From: Trichostrongylus colubriformis
Taxonomy: Eukaryota > Nematoda > Chromadorea > Rhabditida > Trichostrongylidae
Reading direction: 5' to 3'
Assembly (NCBI GenBank): GCA_963978905.1
Contig: OZ022261.1
Span: forward strand, 22,813,686-22,877,685
Length of the DNA: 64,000 bases
In this document: positions 12,824 to 23,058 of the stretch, piece after piece
How the letters are laid out: each line of letters opens with the position of its first letter
How positions within the stretch are numbered: position 1 is the first letter of the stretch
Translations under genes and position numbers: made by a program
The notes under the pieces: model-generated
Told to the model about the DNA's origin: nothing
What the model saw: only the letters and a program-made list of their open reading frames with translations
Database searches by the model: none

Positions 12824-13266
12824 TGGCTACAGCGTTGCTAATATCACTGAGAAGCACCATTTTCTCGCTGTCGTCATCACCCCATACTATCAAGCGATCA
12901 TCACACTCACGTGTATAGTTTCGTCCAAGCTTAGTTGGAGGTGGAAGAGGGGGAGGTTGCTCCACATACCTACTTAGGCTCGGGCAAAAGTAATGCCTGG
13001 CACATTTGGTGTCCACTCTCACACACCACAACTAAGTGGCACTGGAAGATGCTGTAATAATCTTCTTTTATCAATTCTAAGCAAATTTTATGAGACAAAG
13101 TTTGGAGCCATTGCACTAAATTGACGTGAACGCCAAACTGAAGGCCATAATTTGGTTAGCGCCCCAGGTAACCCCTAGTTTCGGCGGAAATCATTTTTTG
13201 GTCCAACTCACAGTTCCTGGTGTAGTGCAATTGAATAGCGCCAGTCGCCAGTGACTAAGTGCAACA

Positions 13267-13497
13267 GGATGTGTACCTTAATGTCAGGATGCCGCACTGC
13301 GGAATGACGCAAGCGAAGCAATGCGGACGAGCTTAATTGTTGGGTCCCGAAGCGATTAGAAGTCAACTGCGTATCGCACTCCTAGCATTACGTTGTAATC
13401 GTTTTGAGACCCAACTACCGCGACGCGCATAGCTCGCACACACTGTGCCGCACGCCGCTCGCCATCGTGCGGCATCCTGACATTAGGGTACATATCC
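13267..13497 (+). mobile_element. MULE-like MITE, family A copy 2 (9-bp target duplication)
   Basis: A 231-bp element starting GGATGTGTACCTTAATGTCAGGAT and ending ATCCTGACATTAGGGTACATATCC, with perfect 9-bp direct repeats AGTGCAACA at 13258-13266 and 13498-13506. The interior aligns throughout with copy 1, including the tract around GCGATTAGAAGTCAACTGCG and GCTCGCACACACTGTGCCGC. Confidence 0.88.
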
Positions 13498-13690
13498 AGT
13501 GCAACATATTGTCTGGGAGCAGCAAAAAAATCAAATTTCCGTAGCCTGTCTTGATGTTTCACGAGAAGTCCTACGAATGCTGTAAGAGGCTGCTCAATTG
13601 TGGGCAGTATCGTAAAGGAAAATGCATGGAGTAAGGCCGTGTGAATTGACCATCAAGTCAAAACATTACGTGCTTATCGCTCATCCCTTA

Positions 13691-14040
13691 GACCGCGGTC
13701 ATACTTTGCGCAGCTGCTTGAGTTGACGCCGGTGCCGGCGTCAATTCACGCAACCATTTGCCAGCCGCAGACGACGGCGTCAACAGATAATCCGCAGAGT
13801 TTGCGAAATTCTTGACCCAATCACACTACAGTATGGTGATTGTGGCCGATTCGTGTATTGGCACAGCGCCAAGATTCGAATCGGCCACAATTATCATACT
13901 GCAGTGTGATTTGGTCAAGAATTTTGCAAACGCTACGCATTATCTACTGACGCCGTCGTCTGCGGCTGGCAAATGGTTGCGTGAGTTTAACGCCGGCAAC
14001 GGCGTCAACTAACGCAGCTGCGCAAAGTATGACCGCGGCC
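13691..14040. mobile_element. Palindromic MITE with TTA target duplication
   Basis: The 350 bp fold into one near-perfect hairpin: the left arm GACCGCGGTCATACTTTGCG... is mirrored by ...CGCAAAGTATGACCGCGGCC at the right, with arms of about 175 bp at roughly 90% identity. TTA occurs immediately on both sides (13688-13690 and 14041-14043). A three-base TWA duplication with such ends fits PIF/Harbinger-like elements. The tip sequence CATACTTTGCG is shared with the small hairpin at 15622. Confidence 0.8.
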
Positions 14041-14619
14041 TTACGCGACAACGTCTCGGGCGGAACTCGAACCAGCCCTCAGTGCCTTTTAAGCATATGC
14101 ATGTGCTATGACATGTAACACTTCTGAGACCTCTTCCACCATTCCCCAGCTCCTTAATGGTATCGTGTTTACCATAGCTTGTCAGCACTTGTACGTTCAA
14201 CGGGATGATCAGGCTCTCCAGTTTTCCATCGAAGCGTGAGGCCGAAGGCGTCGGTAGGAACTGCCTTACACGTTTTAATTTTTCCAGATTTCCGCAGCAG
14301 CGGCGCGATGCAGTAGTTGTCACAAGGATGTCCAGCTCTAGATGATAACACTCTTCAATAAAACCCCTCGATATGAACTCTTCTTTACTCTTTGATCGAC
14401 TTTATCGCGCAAGAAATGAGTGAACAGCATGTAATTTATGGCTTGATGGTCATGACTATGATGTTTATTATGTTTTCCTTTTTAATTATTTATGCGTGCC
14501 GGGACGCGCCATCGGATGTCACATAACTACAGGTAGAACTGAAAACCAATAGACTAAAAGACGGAAACTATTAATATACTGAACAGTGAACATACCTAAT
14601 TACATAAAACTAACTACCA
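14041..14619. other. Stretch without recognised gene
   Basis: Only short frames on both strands; no splice-supported exon and no repeat I could match. Confidence 0.3.
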
Positions 14620-15418
14620 GAACGGTTCATCGGATTCTAGGTCAATATGTACTATACTATATAATATGGTCAATATGTTCTTTACTTGCAGTGAATGTGG
14701 TCGCAATTAACTGATCCCACAGGATTGTAGGGTGCACTAATTACACATCACTGCCCCGCACTATTCAACTATCACTACCCTAGGCATAGTGAGTAAGCCA
14801 ATATTAGGAAACCAAAAAAAGTTCTTGCGATTGATTATTTCTATGCAATTTATTTGAAAAACTGAATGTGGTAGGAGGTTAACATTGCATATACTTTGAA
14901 GCTTGTTTTATGCACAATCATTCAGTGTGTCTCATAAGTTGAAGTAGTGCGCTTTAAGTTCAAAACTAGTGGAGTATGGCTGTGTCGAATGAGATAATTC
15001 GCGCCTGTTTACTTTCGCATGGAAATCTCATTCGACACAGCCACACTTCACTTGGAAAATTTTAAAATTGAAACGCACTACCTAAACTTATGAGACACAC
15101 TGAATGATTTTGCATAAAACCCTTCAAAGCATGTGCAATCTTACCCTTCTACCACATCAGTTTTTTTTAATACACTGCATAGAAATAATCAATTAGAAAA
15201 AACCGCTCGAACTTCTTCAATTGCGTAGTTGCCTAATAATTTCCGCTGAAACTTCGTCTGTATGTGTTATTTGGGTTATGACAGTTGAATAGTGCGGATA
15301 GTGATGTCTAATTAGTGCACCCTATATTCCTCTGGGATCAGTTAATTGCAGCCACATCCACCGCAAATAAAGTACATACTGACCTAGAACCCATTAAACC
15401 GTTTTGGTTTTCTTCCAG
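14620..15418. mobile_element. 800-bp palindromic foldback element
   Basis: The two halves are reverse complements around a centre near 15018, with arms of about 370-390 bp at roughly 80-85% identity. Paired blocks include TCTAGGTCA...ATGTACT, AATTAACTGATCCCA, AGGGTGCACTAATTA, TTCAGTGTGTCTCATAAG and, innermost, GGCTGTGTCGAATGAGAT. No coding frame of note lies within. I could not define a target duplication, so the ends are approximate. Confidence 0.75.
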
Positions 15419-15621
15419 GATCGATGGCAAGAGGAACATAGTATAATTATCCTGTTTTGTTATGTGCAGATCACAAATATGACATCCGTTTTTCAGGTTG
15501 GCGCTAGTTCAGTGAAATCGCTCGAAATCGATACAACAAGGTGCTTTCACCGCTTGGATTAGAAATATGAGGCGAATTTTAAGTGTTTTTTCTCTATATA
15601 CAGCATCCATCCATAGCGTTA

Positions 15622-15729
15622 GGCCGCTTCCATACTTTGCGCACCGACGCCGTCACGCGCGTGACGCCGGCACGCGCGTGACGCAGGCACGCGCGTGACG
15701 GCGTCGGTGCGCAAAGTATGGAAGCGGCC
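15622..15729. mobile_element. 108-bp hairpin MITE with TTA target duplication
   Basis: The ends GGCCGCTTCCATACTTTGCG and its exact reverse complement flank a core of three copies of CACGCGCGTGACG separated by four bases. TTA is present on both sides (15619-15621 and 15730-15732). The first 45 bases pair with the last 45 almost without mismatch. Its tips resemble those of the 350-bp palindrome at 13691, so the two probably use the same transposase. Confidence 0.8.
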
Positions 15730-15732
15730 TTA

Positions 15733-16960
15733 CGTTACGTTACGTACCACTGCAACAGTGCTCATTCAGAGCACAGCACTATTGCCGCTGTTTCGCCTAA
15801 GCTTCAAGAAGAAACGAAAACATAGGCTCGATTGTGCAAATTGATGATTGTAGGATAGTATCAGGTGAAAGACGACTGCGGGAACTTGGCGTCCCAAGTT
15901 ACTTTAGACCACTGCAGCGCATGAAGAAGAGTGACTCCAACATGAACCAAACGGCGTCCGCACTGGGAGTCAGGGTCATATTGGTGAACAGCATTCTCAA
16001 TAGCCCTTACACACCAAATTGGCGCCAGCGTCACAAAACGAGTTTAATATTTGAGCTACGGCAATATATAGATTAGATTAAATATCTAACGCGTGTGGAT
16101 ACATATGAAATAAGTCAACTACCAGTAAGTCGAAAGACAAAACATTCAATTATTGCAAATTAGATCACGAGGAAGCACGAAATAAAAAGAAGAAAATAAG
16201 ATGAGAACAGTTTGAAAGCAAAACCAAAAAAACAAATTTAGAAATCTGGATTTCCTGAAAGTCGAAATTTGTGAGAAGTCTTTATTTGAGGTAGCGATGC
16301 AATATGCATCGCTACTCAAATAAAGAATTGGGCTACGGTTCGAGGAAAAACGAATGTTCGCGTTGGTTCAGAGAATCCATTTACAGTTCTGATAGTGAAG
16401 AACTCAGCACCTGAAGCGCTCTTCAACTTCGTATTGAAACTCCTGATGGTAAAGAAACTGATTTTTGACACCAAGCTTTCCTGTAACAATTTCAAATAAG
16501 GTTATTAGAGCTTCTGTTTGTACGAGAGAGAATCAAGAGCTGGATTTCTATTCCGAACAACACCTCTAGGTATAACAGTGCAGTTGAATCGAGCGCGCGT
16601 ATGTAATCGACAGGAATCGACTATACAGCAAGAGTTGCATTCCTGATCCGGAACACATAGGTTAGCAGCGGGACAATGTTGAATGACAGATGGCACCAGT
16701 AGTGAGTGCAGTATAAAAATATGTTTTGGTCCCCTATCCTACATTCCGAAGACATTTACTATGAACTGCCGGGTCAAAATATCGGGTTATTGATTTGATT
16801 TGAATCTTATTACAATGTAGTGAGGCCACCGGGATGCATTGTGAGAAAATCATCGGAGCATGTCTAACCCACTATGGCAATCGAAGTTGATAAAGGTTTG
16901 AGAGCCGTGAAACCACAATAAATATGGAAGTGTCGCAAGACTAATGCATCAACCTACATC
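15733..16960. other. Stretch without recognised gene; one small hairpin
   Basis: No family-like frame. A 22-bp inverted repeat with one-base bulge occurs at 16279-16326 (TCTTTATTTGAG...CTCAAATAAAGA), a 48-bp hairpin that could be a tiny foldback. Confidence 0.35.
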
Positions 16961-16969
16961 ACTTGCATT

Positions 16970-17300
16970 GGGTGAGTATCCTTGTGTCAGGATTTCGCAT
17001 CGCGGCATGACGCAAGCGAGGTAAACGGACGAGCTCAAGGAGCCATGTTGTTGGGTCAACTGCGTATCGCGCCCCTTGCGTTACATTGTAATCGTTCAAG
17101 GACCTAAGTACCACGATGCGTATAGATCGCACCCAGTGGATCGCACGCCGCTCGTCGTCGTACGAAATCCTGACATAAGCGCCCCTTGCGTTACATTGTA
17201 ATCGTTCAAGGACCTAAGTACCACGATGCGTATAGATCGCACCCAGTGGATCGCACGCCGCTCGTCGTCGTACGAAATCCTGACATAAGGGCGCACACCC
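16970..17300 (+). mobile_element. MULE-like MITE, family A copy 3 with internal tandem duplication
   Basis: The ends are GGGTGAGTATCCTTGTGTCAGGAT and ATCCTGACATAAGGGCGCACACCC, with perfect 9-bp direct repeats ACTTGCATT at 16961-16969 and 17301-17309. The element is 331 bp, about 100 bp longer than its relatives, because its right part is duplicated: 17071-17180 and 17181-17290 are identical except at the last base. The duplication includes the inner part of the right terminal repeat. Confidence 0.88.
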
Positions 17301-17309
17301 ACTTGCATT

Positions 17310-18064
17310 CACTGTTTCCCCAGAATGCAGATTACATTTGCACTGAATAGTGGCCATTTCTCACTTGTATCGACTGCGCTAACCATGATCCCCACCCAGC
17401 GAACGTTGAACAAGCTAAACAGTAAGGGGTACGGTGTATTAGGACACAAAATTCGCGTTGACGCGCGTGGAGAGCAGGGGGCGCTGTATCTGCTCTTGAA
17501 GAGATTACGTCTAAAAAATTGAAAGACGCTGTCATCTCTTCATGACCCAACTAATGAGCGTCCGTAGTTCACAATTACCATGTGAACTGTCACCTAAGTA
17601 CGGAAGAGACTAAAAACTGTTCTCAACAAGGTGCAAGTTCGCGCGGCGGGTGATTGCGCCACGTTCACAGGGGCACGTCCGCACAAGTGATATGAGAATA
17701 AGTTCGGCAAAACAGTAACACGAACCTCATTCAGCCATCTGGGAGGCCGAATTCATACATCGCCATGCTTGACACAAGTGTTTGATAGAGGGATGGAAAA
17801 GTTTCAGAAATGAGGGAAATATGAAGAGCGAAATGAGTTCGATATCGTTCGCAAGAGAAATGAGAGCAAAGCGCAACTGAAATTGCACGCTGGCGGTCTC
17901 GCGGTAACTATTGTAGCAACTTCACAAAAAGCCTAATCTGTATACATAAGATTAATAGATAATAGATATAATAACCAAAGTTATAATAATAATAATATAA
18001 TAGATATAAGATATAATGATCAAAGTTGGAGAAGACAGGTTCAACACGATTAGTGACTATACAG
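17310..18064. other. Stretch without recognised gene
   Basis: No family-like frame. An AT-rich run of ATA/TAA and GATATAA units lies at about 17945-18020. Confidence 0.3.
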
Positions 18065-18065
18065 T

Positions 18066-19060
18066 GATGAAACAATTTGGGATGTTTTAAATTCACCGAC
18101 AAGAAATTTCGAGAAGTATATACATATTGACTTCCGAATTCCGATAATGGAAGTAAAAGCAATCTCGATGGCTTACTTTTACATTAAGGAACATGGCCAT
18201 GATGAAGATCAGTTAGCCTCGAAAAATTTCGTCTTCATTTGCAATTTACAGCACCATATCGTTGCAAAATTGGTCGTTGGGACCGCACGAATTACACGCA
18301 ACGCATAGTTTGATTCCACACAAAGGACCTCATTTCTGGCGCTGTAAAGGGTGCTCGTTATCGCGCTCTCTGCGTTTTCTCACGGAAACGTTGTTCTACG
18401 AACGTCATCCTGCATATCAAGCGTATGCCTGCACATTGTCGGGGCTTTGGGGTAGGGAGAGGGATGGGGAGCAAGTGAATACTCCACCTGTTAGTCTGAG
18501 TAACAATGATGGGTCTCGTTGATCGGTTTCTTCGAGTTTAATTGTGCCTGCACTCTATCCACCTGCCCTTTCAGGCGTCAGCGCTAGAGACGCAGAGTAC
18601 GGTGAAGTGGCCCTCTCACAAGCGGCAGCACCGAACATATGCGGTGTGTACCATATACCGAATATGTGCGGATTCATCAGTCACGTGACCTGGGCTATGG
18701 TGAGTTTTTGATTTATTTGTCAATTTTCATACCGTAAAAGTGGTACGCTGAACGAATTGTTTCGGTAAAAAGCGGATGAGACTGTGATGACTCAGTAATT
18801 TCATGTTTGCTGCTTCTCGTGGCGTTTGAACCTTTTATCATAGCGAAAAATCTCTTGAATAATGCAGTTTTCCAAGAGATGCATTCTTCCAAGGGCTGCC
18901 GAAAAGAAAGAAGCCGCTATTCGGTGACGTACGACGGAAATGTTGCTTATGTAGAGAATGTCAGCGCTGTGAGTCATGTGAATTGATTAAGCACAATTTC
19001 GTAACTTCGAATTGTCCAGCTGCTTGTAGGCTGTCACATTATTATGCAGCAGTCGACTAA
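18066..19060 (+). CDS. Possible multi-exon gene of unknown function (unresolved model)
   Basis: Three blocks look exon-like. 18066-18308 is open after a TATACAG acceptor and encodes about 80 aa including DETIWDVLNSPTRNFEKY. 18575-18699 lies between a CTTTCAG acceptor and a GTGAGT donor and is open in two frames, one reading PNICGVYHIPNMCGF. 18868-19060 follows AATGCAG and in one frame gives a cysteine-rich tail (CCLCRECQRCESCELI) to a stop; other frames read FQEMHSSKGC or stop early. An AATAAA lies at 19232-19237. The phases of the blocks do not join in any arrangement I tried, so exons are missing or some blocks are chance. I do not recognise a family. No function is proposed. Confidence 0.25.
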
Positions 19061-19241
19061 GCGGAAGCATTTCATTCTGGCATAGTGAACGGTTTTGTGC
19101 CAGAAATGTCAAGCTAGGTCACCGTGCCCCGCACATTGGCCCAACTTCTAACTGGATCAGCAAGGAACTTTTAGCGCGCGCCGACGCAGTGAGGCAGTGA
19201 TTTAGTTGCATGGTCCTGAGCAAAATCCCTCAATAAACAAG

Positions 19242-20344
19242 GTGCTTTCAATCTTCTGAAAGGTTCTTCATCCATATTTGACCCCATGAAGCTCTTGTGA
19301 AAAACGCTAAAGGAACAGCGCATTTATAAGATGGGTGATGAGGGATTATAAAAGGGAAAGTGTTCATAAGTCGGAGAGTGAACAGTGTTTGAGGATTTTT
19401 CCATTACTCTTCTCAGCTCACAGACATCTAGCATTAATGTTGAGAAGCATGCTTAGCTCCTCAGCATCGAGGTCATCAATATCTTATTGGTTGCACTGCA
19501 GACTCATTATTCGAACGAGAAGTTTTCGGATCACCGTCAAAATCCGCCTGCATATAATGGTGATCCTCATCTTCTACAATGGAATAAGGTTTCAAAGAGA
19601 TCCTTTCTAGTACCATATTTAATACCAGACTATGTAGCTCTAAAATGTGCCCTACTGGTTAAAGGAACACGGATGTTCCGGTACTCTATGTAAGCAGACA
19701 GGTCTGTCTGTAGCTGGCTTGAATGTCCCCTTGAGCCCACGTCAGACTTGACGATTTTGCGCTGTCGCTCATTCGGGCGCGATTTCGCGACGTTGAGAAA
19801 CTATTGTAATAGTTCATCTTCGCGTGAGCAGCGCAATACCCCAAGATCGCGGAATCGCAAAGGTGCAAAATCGTGGAGGCTGACGTCGACCTACCGCGAG
19901 CCAGTGTTTTGGTTTCTGTGATCAGCGAATGTTCCGGAAAACATTTCTCAAAGCATTTCTAGAACTCGCTACGGTGGCCTTTGGCTTTGACACAGTGATG
20001 GACGGAAGGGGAGGGAAACAACTGCTGAGGGTAGCAAGAGATCGTCGAACAAACCGTATACACTTTCGTTACAGTAGTCTCAAAAGAGTCGGTTGAACTG
20101 TGAGAAGTAGCGCAAGACTGGCGCTACAGGGTATTCGAGAAGGAAAATCGAACAGTCAAGGTCCAGGCACTCTGAAAGGACCTTGAAAGGGCAGGGAGAC
20201 GACTCGTCAGAGCTCCGATATTCCACTGATCGGTCAACATTAGACAAAACCTATCGACAGAACTAAAACGATGTTATCAAGTGGTACGTACATCCCTGTA
20301 TGATACGTCACTGGCATCCGATTCAGACGACCCCCAGTATCCGC
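19242..20344. other. Stretch without recognised gene; small inverted-repeat element
   Basis: An imperfect 145-bp inverted repeat at 19741-19886 (GTCAGACTTGACGATTTTGC against GTCAGCCTCCACGATTTTGC reversed) may be a small MITE. Nothing else is recognised. Confidence 0.3.
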
Positions 20345-20800
20345 ATCGCTGTACCTTAAAGGAACTGGAAGGGGTTCGAAGAAAGAGAAAGATGCAAAGA
20401 AATGATCATTTTGTAACGAACATTCAATGTTAGAAGCGATAATCGGTGGAAAAACCCGTATTCAAAAGCGCGGCGCTGTGGTGTGTATTCGCTTCACACT
20501 CGCATCAACACACTGACTTTCCGAGTTGTTCGCTGTAGCGATGTACTTTGTTGTCTCGTAGAGTGTATTTCATCCATTAGTGATGATGTGAAATAAGTGA
20601 TACAACCCACAGCAACAAACAAGTAAAGCAATTAAGTGAAGAATAAGCGAAAGCGTAAGAAAAAAAATCGCGATTACAACTAAAACCTGATTAATTCACT
20701 TTCGACGTCTTGGCAAGGTGCCATAGGGCATTGCGGCCACCGTCTTGCCATACCGTAAACCAAAATTGCACTCCTCCCGGTGTCTTTAAAGCGTATCGGT
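20345..20800 (+). repeat. Dispersed repeat, family D copy 1
   Basis: Collinear with 26462-26915 in the same orientation. Shared marks include AACGAACATTC, CGGTGGAAAAACCCG-like, TTTCCGAGTTG(T/C)TCGCTGTA, TGTCTCGTAG(A/G)GTGTAT and CTCCCGGTGTCTTTAA. Identity by eye is about 65-75% with indels. No terminal repeats or coding capacity seen; origin unknown. Confidence 0.55.
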
Positions 20801-21218
20801 GCAACAGCGGCGTCAGAACTGATTGTACGACTACACCACCTCACAAAAATGAATACCAGAGAACATGAATTTCAACTCGCTCGCGAATGGCGAAACCTGC
20901 ACTACTCCGCGCAGTTAACTCGATCCGTTGAAAGCTACTCTGACGAAGGTTTAAAGCGATCTCACCCGCGGGCGCCGGTATATGACTTCTCTCACCGCCT
21001 TCGTCAGTGTGCACGGACTACAGGCCATCTTATTGAGTTCTGTGAACACATTATGAAATGTTTGCTGATTAATTATGCTTCTAACGAAATTATGCTTTGT
21101 CTCCTGTTGGTGTGATAAGTCTTGGCCAAGTTCTGCGTCCCTATCGCTCGTCTCCCTTGTAGACCCCTCCGTTCTCTCTGTCTGCTTCTCTAAGAGGCTA
21201 CTTACGATAAAAAATCGC

Positions 21219-21420
21219 GTGGCCGCCCGTAGCGAGCGGTGCGGCAGGTGCGAGTGCCAGTGGCAGGGCATGGCAGTCTTCGAGCGAGGCAGTGTAGCAT
21301 GAGTGGAAGTGCAGAGGTGACGCAATCACGCTCTGCCGGGTTCCCAAGGGCAATCGATTCGGCAAGTCGTACTGGTGGCGCCGCGAATGCGACGCCGCGA
21401 AGCGATTTTCTGTCGTACCC
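21219..21420 (+). repeat. Relative of the 44471 MITE (partial, inverted orientation)
   Basis: GGTGCGAGTGCCAGTGGCA, GAGGCAGTGT...ATGAGTGGAAG, TGACGCAATCACGCT and TCGTACTGGTGGCGCCGCGA also occur, in reverse complement, in the MITE at 44471-44716. The distinct terminal repeats of that element are not preserved here. A 12-bp stem hairpin (CCCTAGCTTCTT, 21418-21429 against 21457-21468) lies at the right edge. Confidence 0.55.
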
Positions 21421-22070
21421 TAGCTTCTTCACGCTCTCGTGCAATAACGGTCATGAAAGAAGCTAGGGGAGCCTAATTTAAGTGCATTGAGCCTTTTCAC
21501 TGCCTATTCACATAGTAGCCCTCTTATTATTGCTGAGTGCAATACCAACCCAAGTTTATCGCGAAATTAAGCTTTGACTTTGAAAATGATGTGTAAGGAA
21601 CATAATCGTGATCATTGCGCTGGGTTATGAAGGCATGTACAGTGATACTCCACCGTTTGAGGTGTTCCAGGTTAAGTGATGTCTGCAGTCATGTGCTAGC
21701 AGTTTTTCTTCTCCACGGACTGCACAGTCTGCATTGTTTCAGCGTCATACAATAGCAGTTTACGTAAACCATTGGCATGTGCAGCGGCGGATGGCAGGCG
21801 TCGCCAAGTCATCTGCGAGTTTTTGTTCGATTGCTTCCCGATGTTTTGGTATTTTACGACCCTATGACACATCCCCGTCAACATTTTCACAAATGAATGC
21901 TATGAAAGCTCCACTAACGGAACGGTCTGTAGTGTTGAAATGTCGATACCTGAGGTGTGTAAGGAAGATACAATAGGTGCATTCTTTCAGTTTTTATTTG
22001 TAATACAAATTAATGTAAAATACACGCTTGGCACAGATGAGATATAGGGGCTCTCTTGAAACCGACACCG

Positions 22071-22331
22071 CATAAGTGGCTTCACAGTGTTATTCCACTA
22101 TCAAACATCAACACACAAACCACCATTACCAGATGTCATAAACTTTCCTCCCAAGGGGAGCGGAAGCATTAGAAAAAGGTCATTTGAAAGGTAGGGCCAT
22201 TACACTTCCGAGATAGTGTCATGGGAGCCTTGAGAAAAAAGCCCCGCTCATAAGGTAGAAAACGAGAAAAATAGTATACTGTATTATACTGTCCTTGGTG
22301 GGAAATCTACCTTATTGTGAAGCCACTTATG
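22071..22331. mobile_element. MITE with 16-bp terminal inverted repeats
   Basis: CATAAGTGGCTTCACA at the left (22071-22086) is matched by its exact reverse complement at the right (22316-22331). The 261-bp size, absence of coding frame and perfect ends suggest a non-autonomous DNA transposon. No clear target duplication was seen. Confidence 0.55.
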
Positions 22332-23010
22332 ACATAAGGATCAGTAGCAGGGTCGAGCGCTGACTAAGGAGTCCTCAGGTAGTCTTATTTTGGTCGAGGG
22401 GGCCGACCCGTTCAACCACCATCCATTCAGTTCACTTTAAAATAAGGTGGGCGTGCTGCCTGCTAGTGGTGAGGGCCTTTTGCTGATCTTCAAAAGAGGC
22501 CGGCAGGTCGCGGCACGCAAAAATTTTCCTCAGTGCAGCGCTTGGCCCTAGATTTACGGGTCTAGGCCGTGGTGAGAACCTGTAAAAAATACAATGTACA
22601 CGTAAGATCACATGTAGATTTTCGTGAGCGGTCAAGGAATGACTATTCAATGAGATTTTCCGAAACTTCAAGAGATGCTGAATTACGCAGTTTCAAGAGG
22701 ATACATACAGTAACACGATAGAGTGCACAATACTGGGTGGAGTGCAAGTGTTCCGATTGGTGAGGTCAGGTCAGACTGCGCGGCGGATTGCAAACAGGTA
22801 AAGACAGGTAAAACACGCTGCCAAAGCTCCTCCCCTAAAAAGGCTTAGGCAAATCTGGGAGAGCCCAGACGGCAGGACACGCCATCATTCGGACAACTCG
22901 CGAAGGGCGGTGACCCAGTTCGGCGCCGACCTCTAGGAATTGGAACACTTGCAACACACCCCACAATACTAAAGACATCGACGCACCACCATACGGTCAG
23001 TCGATTGCTT

Positions 23011-23016
23011 TTTATT
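23011..23016 (-). terminator. Polyadenylation signal of the CTL gene
   Basis: AATAAA on the minus strand, 43 bases beyond the TGA stop of the choline-transporter-like gene, the normal spacing for a short nematode 3' untranslated region. Confidence 0.7.
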
Positions 23017-23058
23017 CAAGAAATGGTAGTCGCGGTGAATTTGTGGACGGGAGTCCGA

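Noticed and set aside
12618..13031. A 137-codon minus-strand frame
   Set aside because: It runs through one arm of an inverted-repeat element and shows no protein family features.
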